Shown piece after piece: positions 21,922-36,700 of a stretch of DNA of 45,677 nucleotides. Below the pieces are notes generated by a model. It did no database searches. It had not been told where the DNA came from and saw nothing but the letters and a program-made list of their open reading frames with translations. The stretch's first letter is position 1, and each line of letters starts with the position of its first letter. This DNA comes from Dinochytrium kinnereticum (taxonomy: Eukaryota > Chytridiomycota > Chytridiomycetes > Chytridiales > Chytridiaceae): positions 1 to 45,677 of the forward strand of contig JADGJT010000144.1 of assembly GCA_027604005.1 (NCBI GenBank), written 5' to 3'. A program made the position numbers and the translations under genes.

Positions 21922-24783
21922 ATGTCACGGCAGAGCAGACGTCCAACTCTTCATCAGCACCGTGTGCTGGTGGGTCTCACCAAACGAATAAGGAATGCTA
22001 ATATCTAATTCTCTAGCACATTTTGATCCCAGCGGCATTGGACGAAACATCAGAGTTTAGAAACGAGGCTGAAAAGTTTGCAAGCGATAGCGACAAGGAA
22101 GCGTATGTCGAAGAGCTGAAGCAACTGTGAGTTTATCTGCGACTTTAAACCAAGTTATTAAAAAACGTCTTTAAAAAGATCCCAACAGTTGTTTTTTGAG
22201 CCAGTCGTCCATCTTATCACATTGAAGAACTCAAGACAGGAAATTGATCAGATTCCATTAGAAGAGCTTGTGTTCAACCTCTGCGATGGATGTGACGTCG
22301 ATGGGCTTCCTGGACCTAGTGTTGGTAGGAAAATGCAGCTGTATTGAAAGATTCTAATTAAATTACTATTTAATCAGCCCGATATTTGGAAGAAAAGAAG
22401 TTTCTGAACGTTGTGGTGGGTTGCGCGCGAATAACCCAGGTCATAACTATTGCCGAAGGGAAGCGACGCATTATTCATCGAAAATACTCTGACAAAGAAT
22501 GGCATGAAGAAGATCTTTCGGGAGAACCTTGTTTCCACTCCACCTGGATTTGGAGTGACAAAAGCCACGAATCTGGAAGAAGAAGTTGCTTCTTGGGGCA
22601 TGCAATATCCACTTTTCGTTAAAATATCGGATTCTTATGGCTCTGTCGGACTTGATGAGGGATCAGTTTGCCACTCTATGGAGGATTTGCAAAAACGAGT
22701 TGAGCTCTTATTCCAAGAGTTTGATAATTTAACAGTGGAGGAGTTTATTGAGGGCCAGGAGTTTTCTGTGAGTTGCCAATGAAATTAATCGAGTCTGATC
22801 CTAAGTAAGGTGCTAATATCAGGAAACTGCCGAGATGAGAATCAGCCCGTTATTGTGTATCCTCCAGCTGAGAGAGCTTTCGATAGAGACCTCCCTAAGT
22901 TCCAACGTTTTATCACTTTTAAGTCAAATTGGAATACTGAGCTACAGCTTCATCAATATGCGAAGGTAGGCTGCCGGATAATTATTAAATCCTAAGCGAT
23001 ATATTCAATTTCTGTGGATCGGTAAAGGTTGAAGATGAAAACGATTCTGCTGCACTTCAAGATTTGGCAAGAAGAGCGTATATCGCCACAAGTGGAAATT
23101 GCTTTGGACGGGTTGATATCCGGAAGAGGGATAGCAGCGGTAATTATCTCTGAAAGTCCTTTAACGTTTTAATACATGATAGGCAAATTTTATGTTTTGG
23201 AGGTCAACGCAACCTGTGGAGTGGGATCCGGAAGCTCGTCTGATTTTATTTTACAGCTTGCAGGACAGACTACTATTGATTTCTTTAAAATCTTGCTCAG
23301 CAACTTCCTTCAGCCTCCCCCACTTCTGAATGATGAATCTAGAGTATCTATGGAGCCATTTTCTGTCGAGGATGCCGACGAATCGCAGGCGGTAATTCCA
23401 CTTGAGATTGAAGAGGAAGTTACGGAGGTACGTATTAAATGTCTCAGATCCTCTGTTTCTCCTAATTTAATGCTTTCTTCCACAATGTTCTTTTGGTGTT
23501 GGCCCATAGCTCCTAAGAAATCCCACGCTAGCAGTACTTCCCACACCCGTTGTTCACGTTATTGTTGCTGCCGTAATTATTGATGAGGAAGCGGGAACCG
23601 TAGATCCTTCCGGAAAGTTAGCTCACAATTTTGGGAAAGACGTTGCGTATCAGGTATGTGTCCTACAGTTTTGATATTTCTCGGCTTTTGCTGTCGCTAA
23701 ATCAAAATAACCAGTCTGAGCTTGAGTGCATCTTTCGTGCAATCGGATACGATCCTATAATCCATATTTTCAACTATGATGATGTTGAATTTGCTTTATC
23801 CGGCGTTTCAATCGACGACGGTATTGTTTTCAACGCCTGCCTTGGCTCAGAAGGGGCGGAGGTCGCAAATCTATTAGTAAGATTGGGGTTAAAGAAAATC
23901 ATCGGCCTTAATGCCAGATTCTTTGAAGAGTCACAAAACCGCGAAACGATGCATTCTCTTTTGATCAAGCATAATTTGCCTGTTCCACAGTGCTGTACAT
24001 GCGATCCGACGATGAATTTGCCGGCGGAGATGGAGAAGGCGGGAATTATGTTTCCTGTATACGTGAAACCTGTTTTGTCAGATCGGTTAGATGAGGGATT
24101 ATATACGGGACAGAGAGTGGATAGTTTAGAAGAGTTAACTCTGATGGCAAAAGGGTTGCCATATTCAACAAGGTTCAGGATAGAAGAGTTTATCGTTGGA
24201 ACTGAGTAAGCATTATCCTTTCGCTTTGGAGTTTTCTTTACATATACGAACTTTGATTTTTGTAAATTATATCCTTTAAATCTCTTATATCTACTTCAAC
24301 CCCGTGTAAAGATACCGCATTCTTGTCGCTGGAGACGCAAGGGATCCCAACGCCGATGTTATCGTATTCCCACCAGCATTGTTTTCTCCTGGAATGGCCG
24401 GACCCACAAATCATAGTCTGGGGCATATCAGGAGACCAATACTCCCTACCGTCCATGTTTCCGAAAATCCGCTTTACCCCGCGATGCGGATTTTCCGACC
24501 CTTACGACCTGACGAAGTTTTCCTCGACATGGACCTCCGAGATCTTGCAAGAAGAGCATTCACGGCCGTACACGGGTCATGCTACGGACTCTGCACCATA
24601 ATTGACAGGAACGACGCGTCGGCACTTGGATTGGACAAAAGCCGAGGAGGACTGGTGATCCTGGGGGTGTCCGCAGATGTTCGATTTGGTGAAAAGTCGA
24701 AGTGTGGGACCCTGCTGAAGCTTGCGAACCAGAATGTTGAAAGTTTGTTTTCGTGGCTGCTGCGTCGGCCAGTATCGGCTTGA
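21922..24783 (+). CDS. Tandem ATP-grasp protein (D-Ala-D-Ala ligase-like), second copy degenerate
   Basis: About eleven exons give roughly 775 residues with two ATP-grasp halves. The first half has CDGCDVDGLPGPSVARYLEE, then GSDALFIENTLTKNGMKK, the nucleotide-binding LFVKISDSYGSVGLDEGS, VEEFIEGQEFSVLISG, VIVYPPAERAF and the metal-binding end YVLEVNATCGVGSGS. The second half repeats the layout: FNACLGSEGAEVANLLVRLG, RETMHSLLIKHNLPVP, VYVKPVLSDRLDEGL, IEEFIVGTEYRILVAGDARD, VIVFPPALFSPG. Its terminal motif is altered to LVILGVSADVRFGEKSK, where the usual E-x-N ligands are missing. The family joins an ATP-activated carboxylate to an amine. The fungal substrate is unknown. The first half looks catalytically competent, while the second may be structural or regulatory. 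The short N-terminal lobe (HILIPAALDE) is trimmed compared with bacterial Ddl. Confidence 0.82.
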
Positions 24784-24901
24784 AAGGAGTAATAAAAAGA
24801 AAGGCCAAAAGGCGATGCTAACGAGGGTAAATACTCATGTGAGCTGAAATCGCTGCGTGCGACGTTTACACTGTCGCCAGATTTCTTTCTTTTTTCTGAA
24901 C

Positions 24902-25971
24902 ATGTTCCGAGTTGGGATCTCTGCTGCAAGGATTGCGCCCTTCGTGAGCGGTGAGTAGCGACGGTCGCATGGGATACACTGGGCTGGTGTGAAAAGACAG
25001 GATATTCTTCTGCGCGGGATCTGGCTGCCTTTGTTTTTGGAATATTCTTGACGCAAGAACACACACTCATCCACTCGTATGCTTCCTCATTAGGCCTTTC
25101 AAGGCACTCCGTTCGTCAGGCCGCTCAGGTTCTTACCGCCACTCAGCACGCCAAGTAAGTTCACGTTTAGCATTGTAGATTCATTCATGAGGCGAGATAT
25201 TCCTGCTATTTTGTTGTTATTTGCATAGCGGGCATTGTGTTGATACGTTTATGTTAACCGCCAAACCCATTAAGATTCTCCTTCACTCCCAAGACTTCCT
25301 CCCAACCCACTCTCGAAATTGATGCTTTCAAGAAGTCACAAGAGCGTGGGAGGCCCATCTCTCCTCATCTCACGATCTACCAGCCCCAGCTCACCTGGTA
25401 CTTGTCGGCCCTTCACAGGATCACTGGAGCTGGGATTGCTGGCTGTAAGTTTTTCTTTAAGTATCCCAATCTCTTTCTTGCTTTTGGAAACTCTATCGTG
25501 TTTCTTTTTGGATTCTTCTATTCTGCTCGAGACCTTATTTGGTGGATCCCATGACCTTAACATAGCTCTGTTTAGTGTTCTACATTGGTGGCATCTGGTA
25601 TGCAGTGATGCCCTTCAGTTCCGCCTCCGCTGCTGCCCTCGTAGCATCTGCACCCTTTGCCCTCACCATGTTGGGCAAGGTCCTTATTGCAGCCCCGACG
25701 GTCTTTCACTCCGTCAACGGCATTCGCCACTTGGTATGAACTTAACTAAGATTATTAATTCTTGTCTATCTATTCATGTGTATTTGATTTCGTTATCTTT
25801 TCTTTTGCATCCGACGCGTAAACTAACGGGACTATTTCCTTTCGCTGTATCGTTTTCTTCTTACAGATCTGGGACTCTGGATCCCAACTCAGCGTCAAGG
25901 GCGTCTACCAGACTGGTTACGCCGTCCTTGCTATCTCGTCTGCCATTACCTTGTATCTTTGCACTCTTTGA
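24902..25971 (+). CDS. SDH3: Succinate dehydrogenase cytochrome b560 subunit (SdhC/Sdh3)
   Basis: Five exons, 24902-24950, 25094-25154, 25275-25444, 25576-25733 and 25867-25971, give 180 residues. The N-terminus is a mitochondrial targeting sequence ([20 protein letters not shown]). The family signature follows: [20 protein letters not shown], then [10 protein letters not shown], whose S-x-x-HR region binds quinone and haem. Three membrane helices follow, roughly [35 protein letters not shown] and [25 protein letters not shown] is the conserved loop after the second helix. The protein anchors succinate dehydrogenase (complex II) in the inner mitochondrial membrane and passes electrons to ubiquinone. 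Length is normal. The next gene, also mitochondrial, begins 75 bp downstream. Confidence 0.95.
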
Positions 25972-26046
25972 TCAATATATTCTTTCGTCAACCACCAGCA
26001 CAACGCAACAAACACTTGATTTTCCATTTTGCTCCTTTAAGACCTG

Positions 26047-28731
26047 ATGAGCCCATCATGTGCATGCATCTGGCGCACTCTGGCACTTTCCACATCTGAA
26101 GCACCGCAGCAAAGGCTGCGAAGTCCTCGGTCTGTGCTAAAGAATCAATTCAGGCAGGCGTCTGGAGCAGCGGGATACACGGGTCTCGAGCAAATAAAGC
26201 CATCGTCACCTCTCATTCTCGCCTTCGATTCTCCTAGATATTGGAGGGAAAATGGAACCAAGCACGGTGTCGGAAGCAGTAGAGGCTCAGGCGGAGGACT
26301 TTTTGGGTATCCAGACTTGACGAGCCCAGAGGGGATTTTGAAGGCGACCAGAAGGTCCTTGGTTCAGGCCAAAAGATTAGTCGAGGCTACCTGTGCCGCC
26401 AACGGTCATGGAGACGGACTCAGCGCAGGGGATTTGAGAAAAACTGTGAAGAGATTGGATCGGCTCTCTGACATTGTCTGCTGCGTATTGGATGCTTGCG
26501 AGCTCATTCAGAATGTTCACCCTGACCAAGCGACTGTTAAAGCTGCCAACCAAGCTCATGCCTCATTGAGCACATATCTGAGCCAGCTGAATACACATCG
26601 TGGACTGTATGAGGTAGTAACTCCTCACATGATTGCTGTTTGGCTCCATTGATTACTGGTCTTATATTTTTGTCATGAACGAAACAGGTTTTAAAGAGGA
26701 CATACTCTGACGAATCCATACGCAAACATCTTTCCATTGAAGAACTCCGCGTTGCCGAACTTCTTCTCGTAGACTTTGAGAAATCCGGCGTAAACATGTC
26801 GGCCAAAACCCGCGATCGTTTTGTGGATCTCAACGACCGCATTTTGAGGCTGGGACACGAATTCGTGTCCAATGGGTACTCCAGCGTTCGTGAGGTTGAG
26901 GTTGAAGCTGCTTCGAAAAAACTTGTTGGAGTCCCAAAGGACATTGTTGCGGATGCGATGCGTAGGGGAAGCCGGTGGAAGGACACGGCGGTCATCTCGA
27001 CCGATTCGGCAGCTGCTATCAATGTGCTGAGGACTGCCAGGGATGAGGAAGTTCGGCGCTTAGTCTTTTTGGGGATGAACTCGGCGGACCCGGAGCAGAT
27101 AAGCATTTTGGAAGAGATGTTGAAGACTCGAGGAGAGCTGGCTCAACTGTTGAAAAAGAATTCGTACGCGGACCTCTACCTTTCTGATAAGATGGCAAAA
27201 ACACCTGGTGCGTGCTGATGGTTTTGTTGTGAGCAAAGGCTAACGACTAACTATGCAGAAAACGTTGTGTCATTTCTGACATCCCTTGCAAATGCTCACA
27301 AACCACTGGCTCAAGCCGATGCGAGCAAGATGGCGGAGCTGAAACGGCGTCATGTTGGACCTGCGTTTACAGATAACACTATCCAGGCTTGGGATCGCCT
27401 TTACTATGGTCAATTTATATCTCCAAAGACCGCATCCGCCTCTCTCTCCAATGATCCATTCCACCCTCACCATCAACAATCACACCGCGAGGGTGACGTA
27501 GTCTCGTCCTATTTTACTGTTGGCCAGACTTTTGCGGGCATATCGAATTTAACAAAAGCCTTATATGGTGTTACTCTGGAACCGGCAGCAGTGGAGCATG
27601 GGGAAACTTGGCACAGTGATGTCCGGAAGCTTGAGGTTGTTCATGAGACTGAAGGTTTAATTGGAGTTGTTTACTGTGACCTTTTTCGGAGAGAGCAAGG
27701 AGGAGGCGAGGCTCGAAAGTTTGAGAGTGCTGCACAGTTCACGGTGAGATGCTCACGAAGACTGGATGACGATGATGAAGATCGCCTTGCGGGGCCATCG
27801 GCTATCACTGATGGAGAGGGTTCATTGATGAGATTACCTTCAACTGAGAAGGAAGTATTGGACTCCACAGGCCGCCTAAGAAAATACCAACTGCCTATTG
27901 TGGTTCTTGTCACTGCCTTTTCCCGCCCCGTCTCTGAAGTATTTCCATCACTTCTTTCATTAATGGAGGTTGAAACCCTCTTTCACGAAATGGGTCATGT
28001 TATGCACTGTAAGTTGTTTCCCGATTAGCTTGAATAACACTAAAAAATGTTATATTTTGCTAATAGCCATGCTTGCGAGGACGGACTTTCAACATATCGC
28101 TGGTACACGATGCCCTATGGACTTTGTAGAGGTCCCGTCTAATTTTATGGAGCAGTTTGCACGCATACCCGAAGTCCTCAGAACGTTTGCTAGGCACTTT
28201 AACACAGGGGACCCCCTTCCAGACTCGCTGCTAACCTCACAGCGGCAATCCATGATGGCGCTAAACTCGCTTGAAATACAGCAGCAGCTTCAAATGGCCC
28301 TTTTAGATCAGATTTATCATTCTGAGGAAGCCTCACTCCCCGGTTTTGATTCAACAAAGGCGCTTCAGAGGCTGCAGGACAGCGTTAACGTCATTCCTTA
28401 TGTTGAGGGTACCGCGTGGCAAGTGCAGTTTTCTCATCTCTTCAGCTATGGTGCCAGTTACTACTCGTACTTTTGGGCAAGAAGGTGGAGTGGCCGGCTC
28501 TTCCGAAAGTGGTTCGCAGATCCCCCCGTACTCCAGATCCCTGGATGCCCAACACCGCGTCACGTCAGCTGGAGGGAAGGCGGGGAGTTGATCAAGAGGG
28601 AGTTGTGGAGCTGCGGTGGTGGACGTGATCCGTGGGTTGGACTTGAGCGCGTTGGTGTTGTGAGGCCTGGGGATAAAGATGATCTGACGTCTGGAGACCT
28701 TCACGACCTTGGGTCGACAGCAGTTCCGTAA
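26047..28731 (+). CDS. OCT1: Mitochondrial intermediate peptidase (peptidase M3)
   Basis: Four exons, 26047-26613, 26688-27207, 27259-28008 and 28067-28731, give 833 residues. The zinc-binding motif FHEMGHVMH (HExxH with E further on) is split by the last intron only after its second His. The downstream block TRCPMDFVEVPSNFMEQFAR supplies the third ligand. Other M3/MIP signatures are LFGYPDLTSPEGIL, FTVGQTFAGISNLTKALYGV and the C-terminal FSYGASYYSYFWARRWSG. The start has a basic, Ser-rich presequence (ALSTSEAPQQRLRSPRSV). The enzyme removes an octapeptide from imported proteins in the matrix after the main processing peptidase has cut. An Asp-rich insert (RRLDDDDEDR) lies in the middle. The stop is only 60 bp from the CDC5L start, with A/T-rich likely polyadenylation signals between. 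Confidence 0.95.
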
Positions 28732-28791
28732 GAATAAAATACTATTGAAATAAAATTTATTCTCCCCTTTCCAGTCGCAGTTTTCTTCAAG

Positions 28792-31438
<2,647 letters not shown>

Positions 31439-31526
31439 TTACTTTGCTTTTTAATGTTATGGAAGCGACCGGTCCATCCGCTCATTAATAAACGCATTAT
31501 GATATCCCTTTATTTTCAATAACTTT

Positions 31527-33392
31527 TTAACCGTAGCGTGCTCTTGCATCCGAGAACCAGTCTGAGGAATCACCGTAATTTACAACGATCGACTTTGACT
31601 CGGTGTACTCCTCATAAGCCTCGATGCCATTCTCTCTTCCAATCCCACTGTCCTTCATACCTCCCCAAGGGCTGCTGGGGTCATTCTAAAACGCCGGAGT
31701 TCATCCGATGTGTAAGCGCGATGAAAATGCCATGTCTTTAGAAGTACAAGAAGAGACTTACATGGTGATGACCGTTTATCCAAACAATTCCAACCTCAAG
31801 GCCATTCGCAACGCGATGAGCGCGTTTCACATCTCTCGTCCAAACCGACGCGGCCAGACCGTATCTCGAGTTATTAGCGGCCTCGACAGCCTCCTTTTCA
31901 CTCTTGACCTTGATAACAACCACAACTGGCCCAAATACCTCCTCTTGTGCGAGGGTCGATGACGGTTGGCAGTTCGTTACAACGGTGGGCTCGTAAAAGT
32001 AACCGTTAGGGAAGGCTTGGGGCCGCTTTCCACCAGTGAGAATAGTGGCGCCGTCCGGGACGGCTGTGGCGACCAACCTTTCGACGCGGTCCAGCTGTGC
32101 TCGGGAGATGACGGGGCCCATTTGGGTAGTGGGGTCAAGTGATAAACCGAGTTTGATGTTCTCTGCCTTGGATTTAAGCTTGGCAACGAACTCGTCATGT
32201 ATCGTGTCCATGATGATGATTCTTGAACCCATCACGCAGGTCTGGAGACGGTAAGATTTTTTTAAGTGGAGGGTTGATTACCTGGCCGGCTGCGATGAAA
32301 GCTGCAAAAGCCGCGCCATTGACCGCGGCGTCAATGTCTGCGTCTTCGAAGACGACTACTGGAGCTTTTCCTGTTGATCATGAAACGTGAGCATAGGCAA
32401 AGATGGAAACGGACTAGACCTCCAAGTTCAGCAATTACTGGGACCAAGTTACGACCAGCGGCGGCGGCGACGAGGGAACCTGTCTCGTTGCCGCCTGTTA
32501 AGTCCTGATTTTTGTTAAAAAGAATGCATTCAAATGTTTCCTTACGATCTTTGCGAGATGCTTGCTTTCGGTGATAGCTTTGCCTGTGATACTTCCTCTA
32601 CCAGCCACGACATTGAGCACTCCGTCAGGTACTTATTTGTCGTTAAAGATGTTAGTTCAACGACAGAAAGAGTTGGAAAACGGAACCAACATCCAGCTTC
32701 CTGGCATATCCTTGCAAACTCAAGCACACAAACAGGCGCCAACTCTGACGGCTTCACCACAATCGAATTCCCCGCAGCGATCGCCGGCGCAATCTTCTTC
32801 ACTGCAATCAACAGCGGATGATTCCATGGTGTGATCTGCGCAACGACTCCAAGTGGAACCCTGTTCACGTAATTGATCATGTCGCCTTTGAACGGCGTGA
32901 CTTTTCCTTCATAAGTTCTCGCGACGGCAGCAAAGTATTCCAGCCACTCCGGGAGACGACCAAGCTGAGTAGTCATCTCCTTTATGGGTCGACCTGTCTG
33001 AATGGACTCGAGCTGCGCGAGACGAGGCACTGCATCTGTCAAACCCTTAGCGATGGCGAGCAGGGTGCGGGACCGGGTCGTGGCATCGGCGCGCGACCAT
33101 ACCCCGGACTGAAAAGTCCTTTTGGCCGATGTGATGCAGGTTTCAACGGAGGATGCAGAGGCTTCTTCTACACTGAGGATAGGAATCGAGGTTCAGTCAT
33201 GGCGGCGCAAGGGGGGCGATGACCTTACTTGCAGATGACTTCTTCAGTGCATGGGTTCTCCACTGGGATGAGGTGACCTCCGCCCTTGACTTCCTGACCA
33301 TTGATCCAGTTGCCGTAGTGAGGCTTGAAGAGCGATCCCGTCGAGTAGGACCTTATCGCTTGGCCCGCTGTTCTGGTGTGAAGTCGCAGCAT
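31527..33392 (-). CDS. Aldehyde dehydrogenase, betaine-aldehyde-dehydrogenase-like
   Basis: A gene of several exons (first exon 33392-33229) encoding about 500 residues. Signatures in order are SLFKPHYGNWINGQEV, TPWNHPLLIAVKKIAPAIAA, GNSIVVKPSELAP, VLNVVAGRGS, LTGGNETGS, VIAELGGKAPVVVFEDAD, the catalytic Cys in AAGQTCVMGSR, and QEEVFGPVVVVIKV. The end is SPWGGMKDSGIGRENG. The start MLRLHTRTAGQAIRSYSTG looks like a mitochondrial presequence. A Met further upstream in frame at 33467 would lengthen it. The family oxidises aldehydes to acids with NAD(P)+. The closest pattern is to betaine or gamma-aminobutyraldehyde dehydrogenases, but the substrate cannot be read from sequence. One internal junction (EAG to LPDG) rests on an inferred intron. 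Confidence 0.92.
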
Positions 33393-33491
33393 GAGGTCCG
33401 ATTTGTCAAAAGAAAAAAGTTCAGCGACAGAACAAATAATGTATCGATCACGGCCCGCAGGCGACAAAAGCAGCTCCCGCCCTCAAAGCGG

Positions 33492-33549
33492 ATGCGATGG
33501 GCTCAAGCGGGTGCGATGGGGCTCAAGCGTTGACGGCATGCGCTTGAGG
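33492..33549. repeat. Direct repeat plus inverted copy in the ALDH/C2H2 divergent promoter
   Basis: Two 20-bp direct copies of a TGCGATGGG-CTCAAGCG unit have GCTCAAGCG starting at 33501 and 33521. An inverted copy, CGCTTGAG, lies at 33541-33548. Together the second and inverted copies could form a stem. The element lies between the two divergent start codons, closer to the ALDH gene, and could be a paired transcription-factor site. Confidence 0.45.
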
Positions 33550-33732
33550 GCGTCGCAGGAGACGCTCCCTGCCATCTGGCTCAAATGGCTCGAACATCCG
33601 TCCATTAGCACGGCAGGGCTACACACACAGGCAGGGAGTGTGGCGCAGATGGCGTGGTGTGAAAATCCTAATTAAAATGAAATAATAAATAATATTTAAT
33701 TGAGGGATTCAAACTGTGAGAACAAACGACGG

Positions 33733-33752
33733 CCATCCATCCATCCATCCAA
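33733..33752 (+). repeat. Short CCAT tandem repeat
   Basis: About four copies of CCAT lie just before the C2H2 gene start at 33767. It is a simple microsatellite in the likely 5' leader. Confidence 0.6.
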
Positions 33753-33766
33753 CCGTCCAACCGGCC

Positions 33767-36700
33767 ATGGCGTCCTTGCCCGTCATCGGCGACGCTGCGA
33801 CGGCTGCCATGATGCACCACCGCCAGCATCTGCATCAGCACCAGCTGCAGCATCACCATCACCATCATCACCACCACAATCATCACCACCCCAGTCACTT
33901 CAATCCTGCGCCAGCTCCACCCCCTCCTCCTCCTCCTCCTCCTCCTCCACCGCCCCAGACCATGGCCGTTGCTCATTTGATCATGCAGCCGTCTTGCTGT
34001 CCTCCGCCTCCGCCGCCCCTGACACCGCCAGTGACTGGATTTGGCCATGGACATATGCACATGGGTGGTCAGTGGGTGTACCAGCCTCAACCCGTAACGA
34101 CGGCTTGCTTTAATCCCGCGTGCCTTCCACCCTCTCAACCACCTCCACCACCTCCACCTCCACCCGAAATATTACCATGCTGCGTGGACGAGGCTGCTCA
34201 CAGATTTGATTCTCGCCCCAGTGCGAACAATAGGTTTGACCAGCCTGCTGTAAGGAGACCTATTCAGCAGCAGCTACCGCAGCCGCCACCGCCACAGCCG
34301 CCGAAGCAGCAACAGGGGAAGAACGATTATAGTTTGGTTGAAATCGGAGCTGCTGCTATTTTGGCAGAGATGGGGGGTGAAGAAGGTCCGCCTCCACCAT
34401 CTTCAACCCAGCCATTTGACAAAAGCAACAATGCGCCTCTCTCCAATTCTGTAGCGGTGTCCCATGCTCCGGTGGTAGGGAAAGGGGAGGTGACGCTGCG
34501 TAATCAATCCAGCCATGGGCGAAATGCATGGGAGGTGGAGGGAGGGGAGGGGGGATGGCATGAAACTCAAGGTCATCCACCGCCGTCACATCCTCTTCCA
34601 CCTCCTCTATCACATTTACCAACGCTTCATAATTGGATAGAAGAGCCCTGTAGCGCTTGTCCACCTTCCTCGCACCAACCTCCGCCGCCTCCTGTTATTC
34701 TTCCTGCCCCGCCCGTTCACACCACCCATCAGAGGTTTTTGGGACAGGAACCTGTATGTGATGGATGTTTTCCGCCAAGGTCAAACCAACCCCCACCAAC
34801 TAGTCTGCCCTTACAGGCTTTTGGTGGGCGCCGCGAATATGAACCAGTTATGGAGGAGAGACGACATCAGCCGCATCACGCTTTATCGCCGCATTTATCG
34901 ACAGGAGAAGGGTTTTCGGTAGCTGTCCTTATTGATGGAGGTAGGAAGAGGAGGAAGAGTGAGCCACCATTCTTGGAAGGCGCTGAGGAAGGAGTGAGGA
35001 TCGAGGAAGTTAGAGGACAGGACACTACCGAGGAGGGTTTAACGGGGGATTCTAGAAAAAGGAAGATTGGTGGGGAGGTTGGGGGTGCCGACTTGGTTGT
35101 TACGAGTGGTAGTGGTGGGGAGGTTGCGATGAGTATTGTTCAAGGGTTAGGGGTCAGGATGGATAGTAATTCTTCTATGATTGTCGATACTGCGATACAG
35201 CCACAGATTGATGCCATGGACGGTGTTATAACGAGAGGCACTGGAGAGACTGTGCCGCAGTTGCTGCCGGCGGTTTCAGGAAAGAGAACAGAGACGAGAC
35301 CGAGGGGAATATCAAAGCCTAAGGTACCTAGACAACTTCAGCCTGCTTCTCGGTCGCCCTCTTTGATCTCTACTCTGGTTGTTAGTGAAGGAAGCGCTTC
35401 TGATCAATGTGGAGAAGGAAATGAGAAGACAGTCCCAGTCCCGATGATGACGACGACGGTGCTATCAGTCACTGAGACGACTAAAGCCGCCGCATCTGCC
35501 GTGACGACGACAACCATAGCGGGTACTGAGGCAAATCCAGCGTTGATAGACGGCTCTTCTTCCTCGGTGCCCCCTGCTGGTACACTAGCAGAAGGAGAAC
35601 TCCCAAGATGCAGGTGGTCAACCTGCACTTCGGTATTTCGTAAAACCGAAGACCTACTCCCACACATCTCCCGATACCATCTTGCAGCTCACCGTCTATC
35701 TGCCACAACAGCAACATCTATACCCACCAAGCCTTCTCAAATACCAGCTCCCCAACCTGAACACAACGACGGTGACTCCGAAGACCTTTCCGCTCCTCCT
35801 GATCCGACGCCGCCTACTTCTTCAGCACCTCCTTTACCGCCAGAGACTTTACAGCCCGAGGGTCAGGCCGTTCGTGAAGAAGGAAGGAAGAGTTTAGAGG
35901 TTGAATATGATACGCCGACTGTGCATCAGGTGGCCGTGACCTGCCATTGGGCAGAGTGTGAGAAAGAGAGCGATGGGTTCAGGAGCATTGAGGATCTAGT
36001 GAGGCACCTAAGCTCGGCTCACCTTTCGAGGGTTGGGGAGGCTGTAGAGAAACCGCATGCTTGTTTATGGAGGGGCTGTGGTGAGCTTTCTGGTTTAAAG
36101 TCGAGATGTTCTATTGCTGTTACATCTTGCTTAGGGTTATTTTTTTTAAATTTTTGTTGATTTTACGACCTTTTTTTTTAACACCCATATCTTCTTTCAC
36201 ATTTGTACAGAGAATCGGTACAAGAAGTTTGAGGATTTGACGGACCATATCGCTTCAGATCATATTACGAGGGGGCAATCGCAGTACGTTTGTGAATGGA
36301 GGGGGTGCTCGAGGGGTGGGAGGCCATTCACACAGAGGCAGAAGATCATTCGGCATGTTCAGACTCGTAAGTTTTCCTCCTCTTTTTCTTTGTTCTTTAC
36401 ACTAGCGGCTGTTATCTTGCTTGTTCATTTTGAGTATGGGGCAAGTCATTGATTTAAATGGATGTTCTTTTCCTTTTTTTAGACACTGGCGACAAGCCCT
36501 ACGAATGCACGGTTTGCAACCAGCGGTTCTCTGACCAAAACATCCTTCCACAGCATATGAGGACGCGTAAGTTGAAACACTCTGGTTTTGTTTCCCGTTA
36601 TCTCACTTCCCGTTCTTTACTCTTTCCTCTTGGGCTTGGTAGATACGGGCGAGCGACCCTATCGATGTGAGGATCCTTCCTGTGGGAAGGAATTTGCGAT

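Noticed and set aside
24559..25070. Minus-strand ORFs over the SDH3 promoter and ATP-grasp end.
   Set aside because: They are antisense to supported exons or to intron sequence and show no conserved motifs.
33668..34138. Minus-strand and alternative-frame ORFs over the poly-Pro/poly-His region.
   Set aside because: Triplet repeats stay open in all frames; only the frame leading into the zinc fingers is supported.
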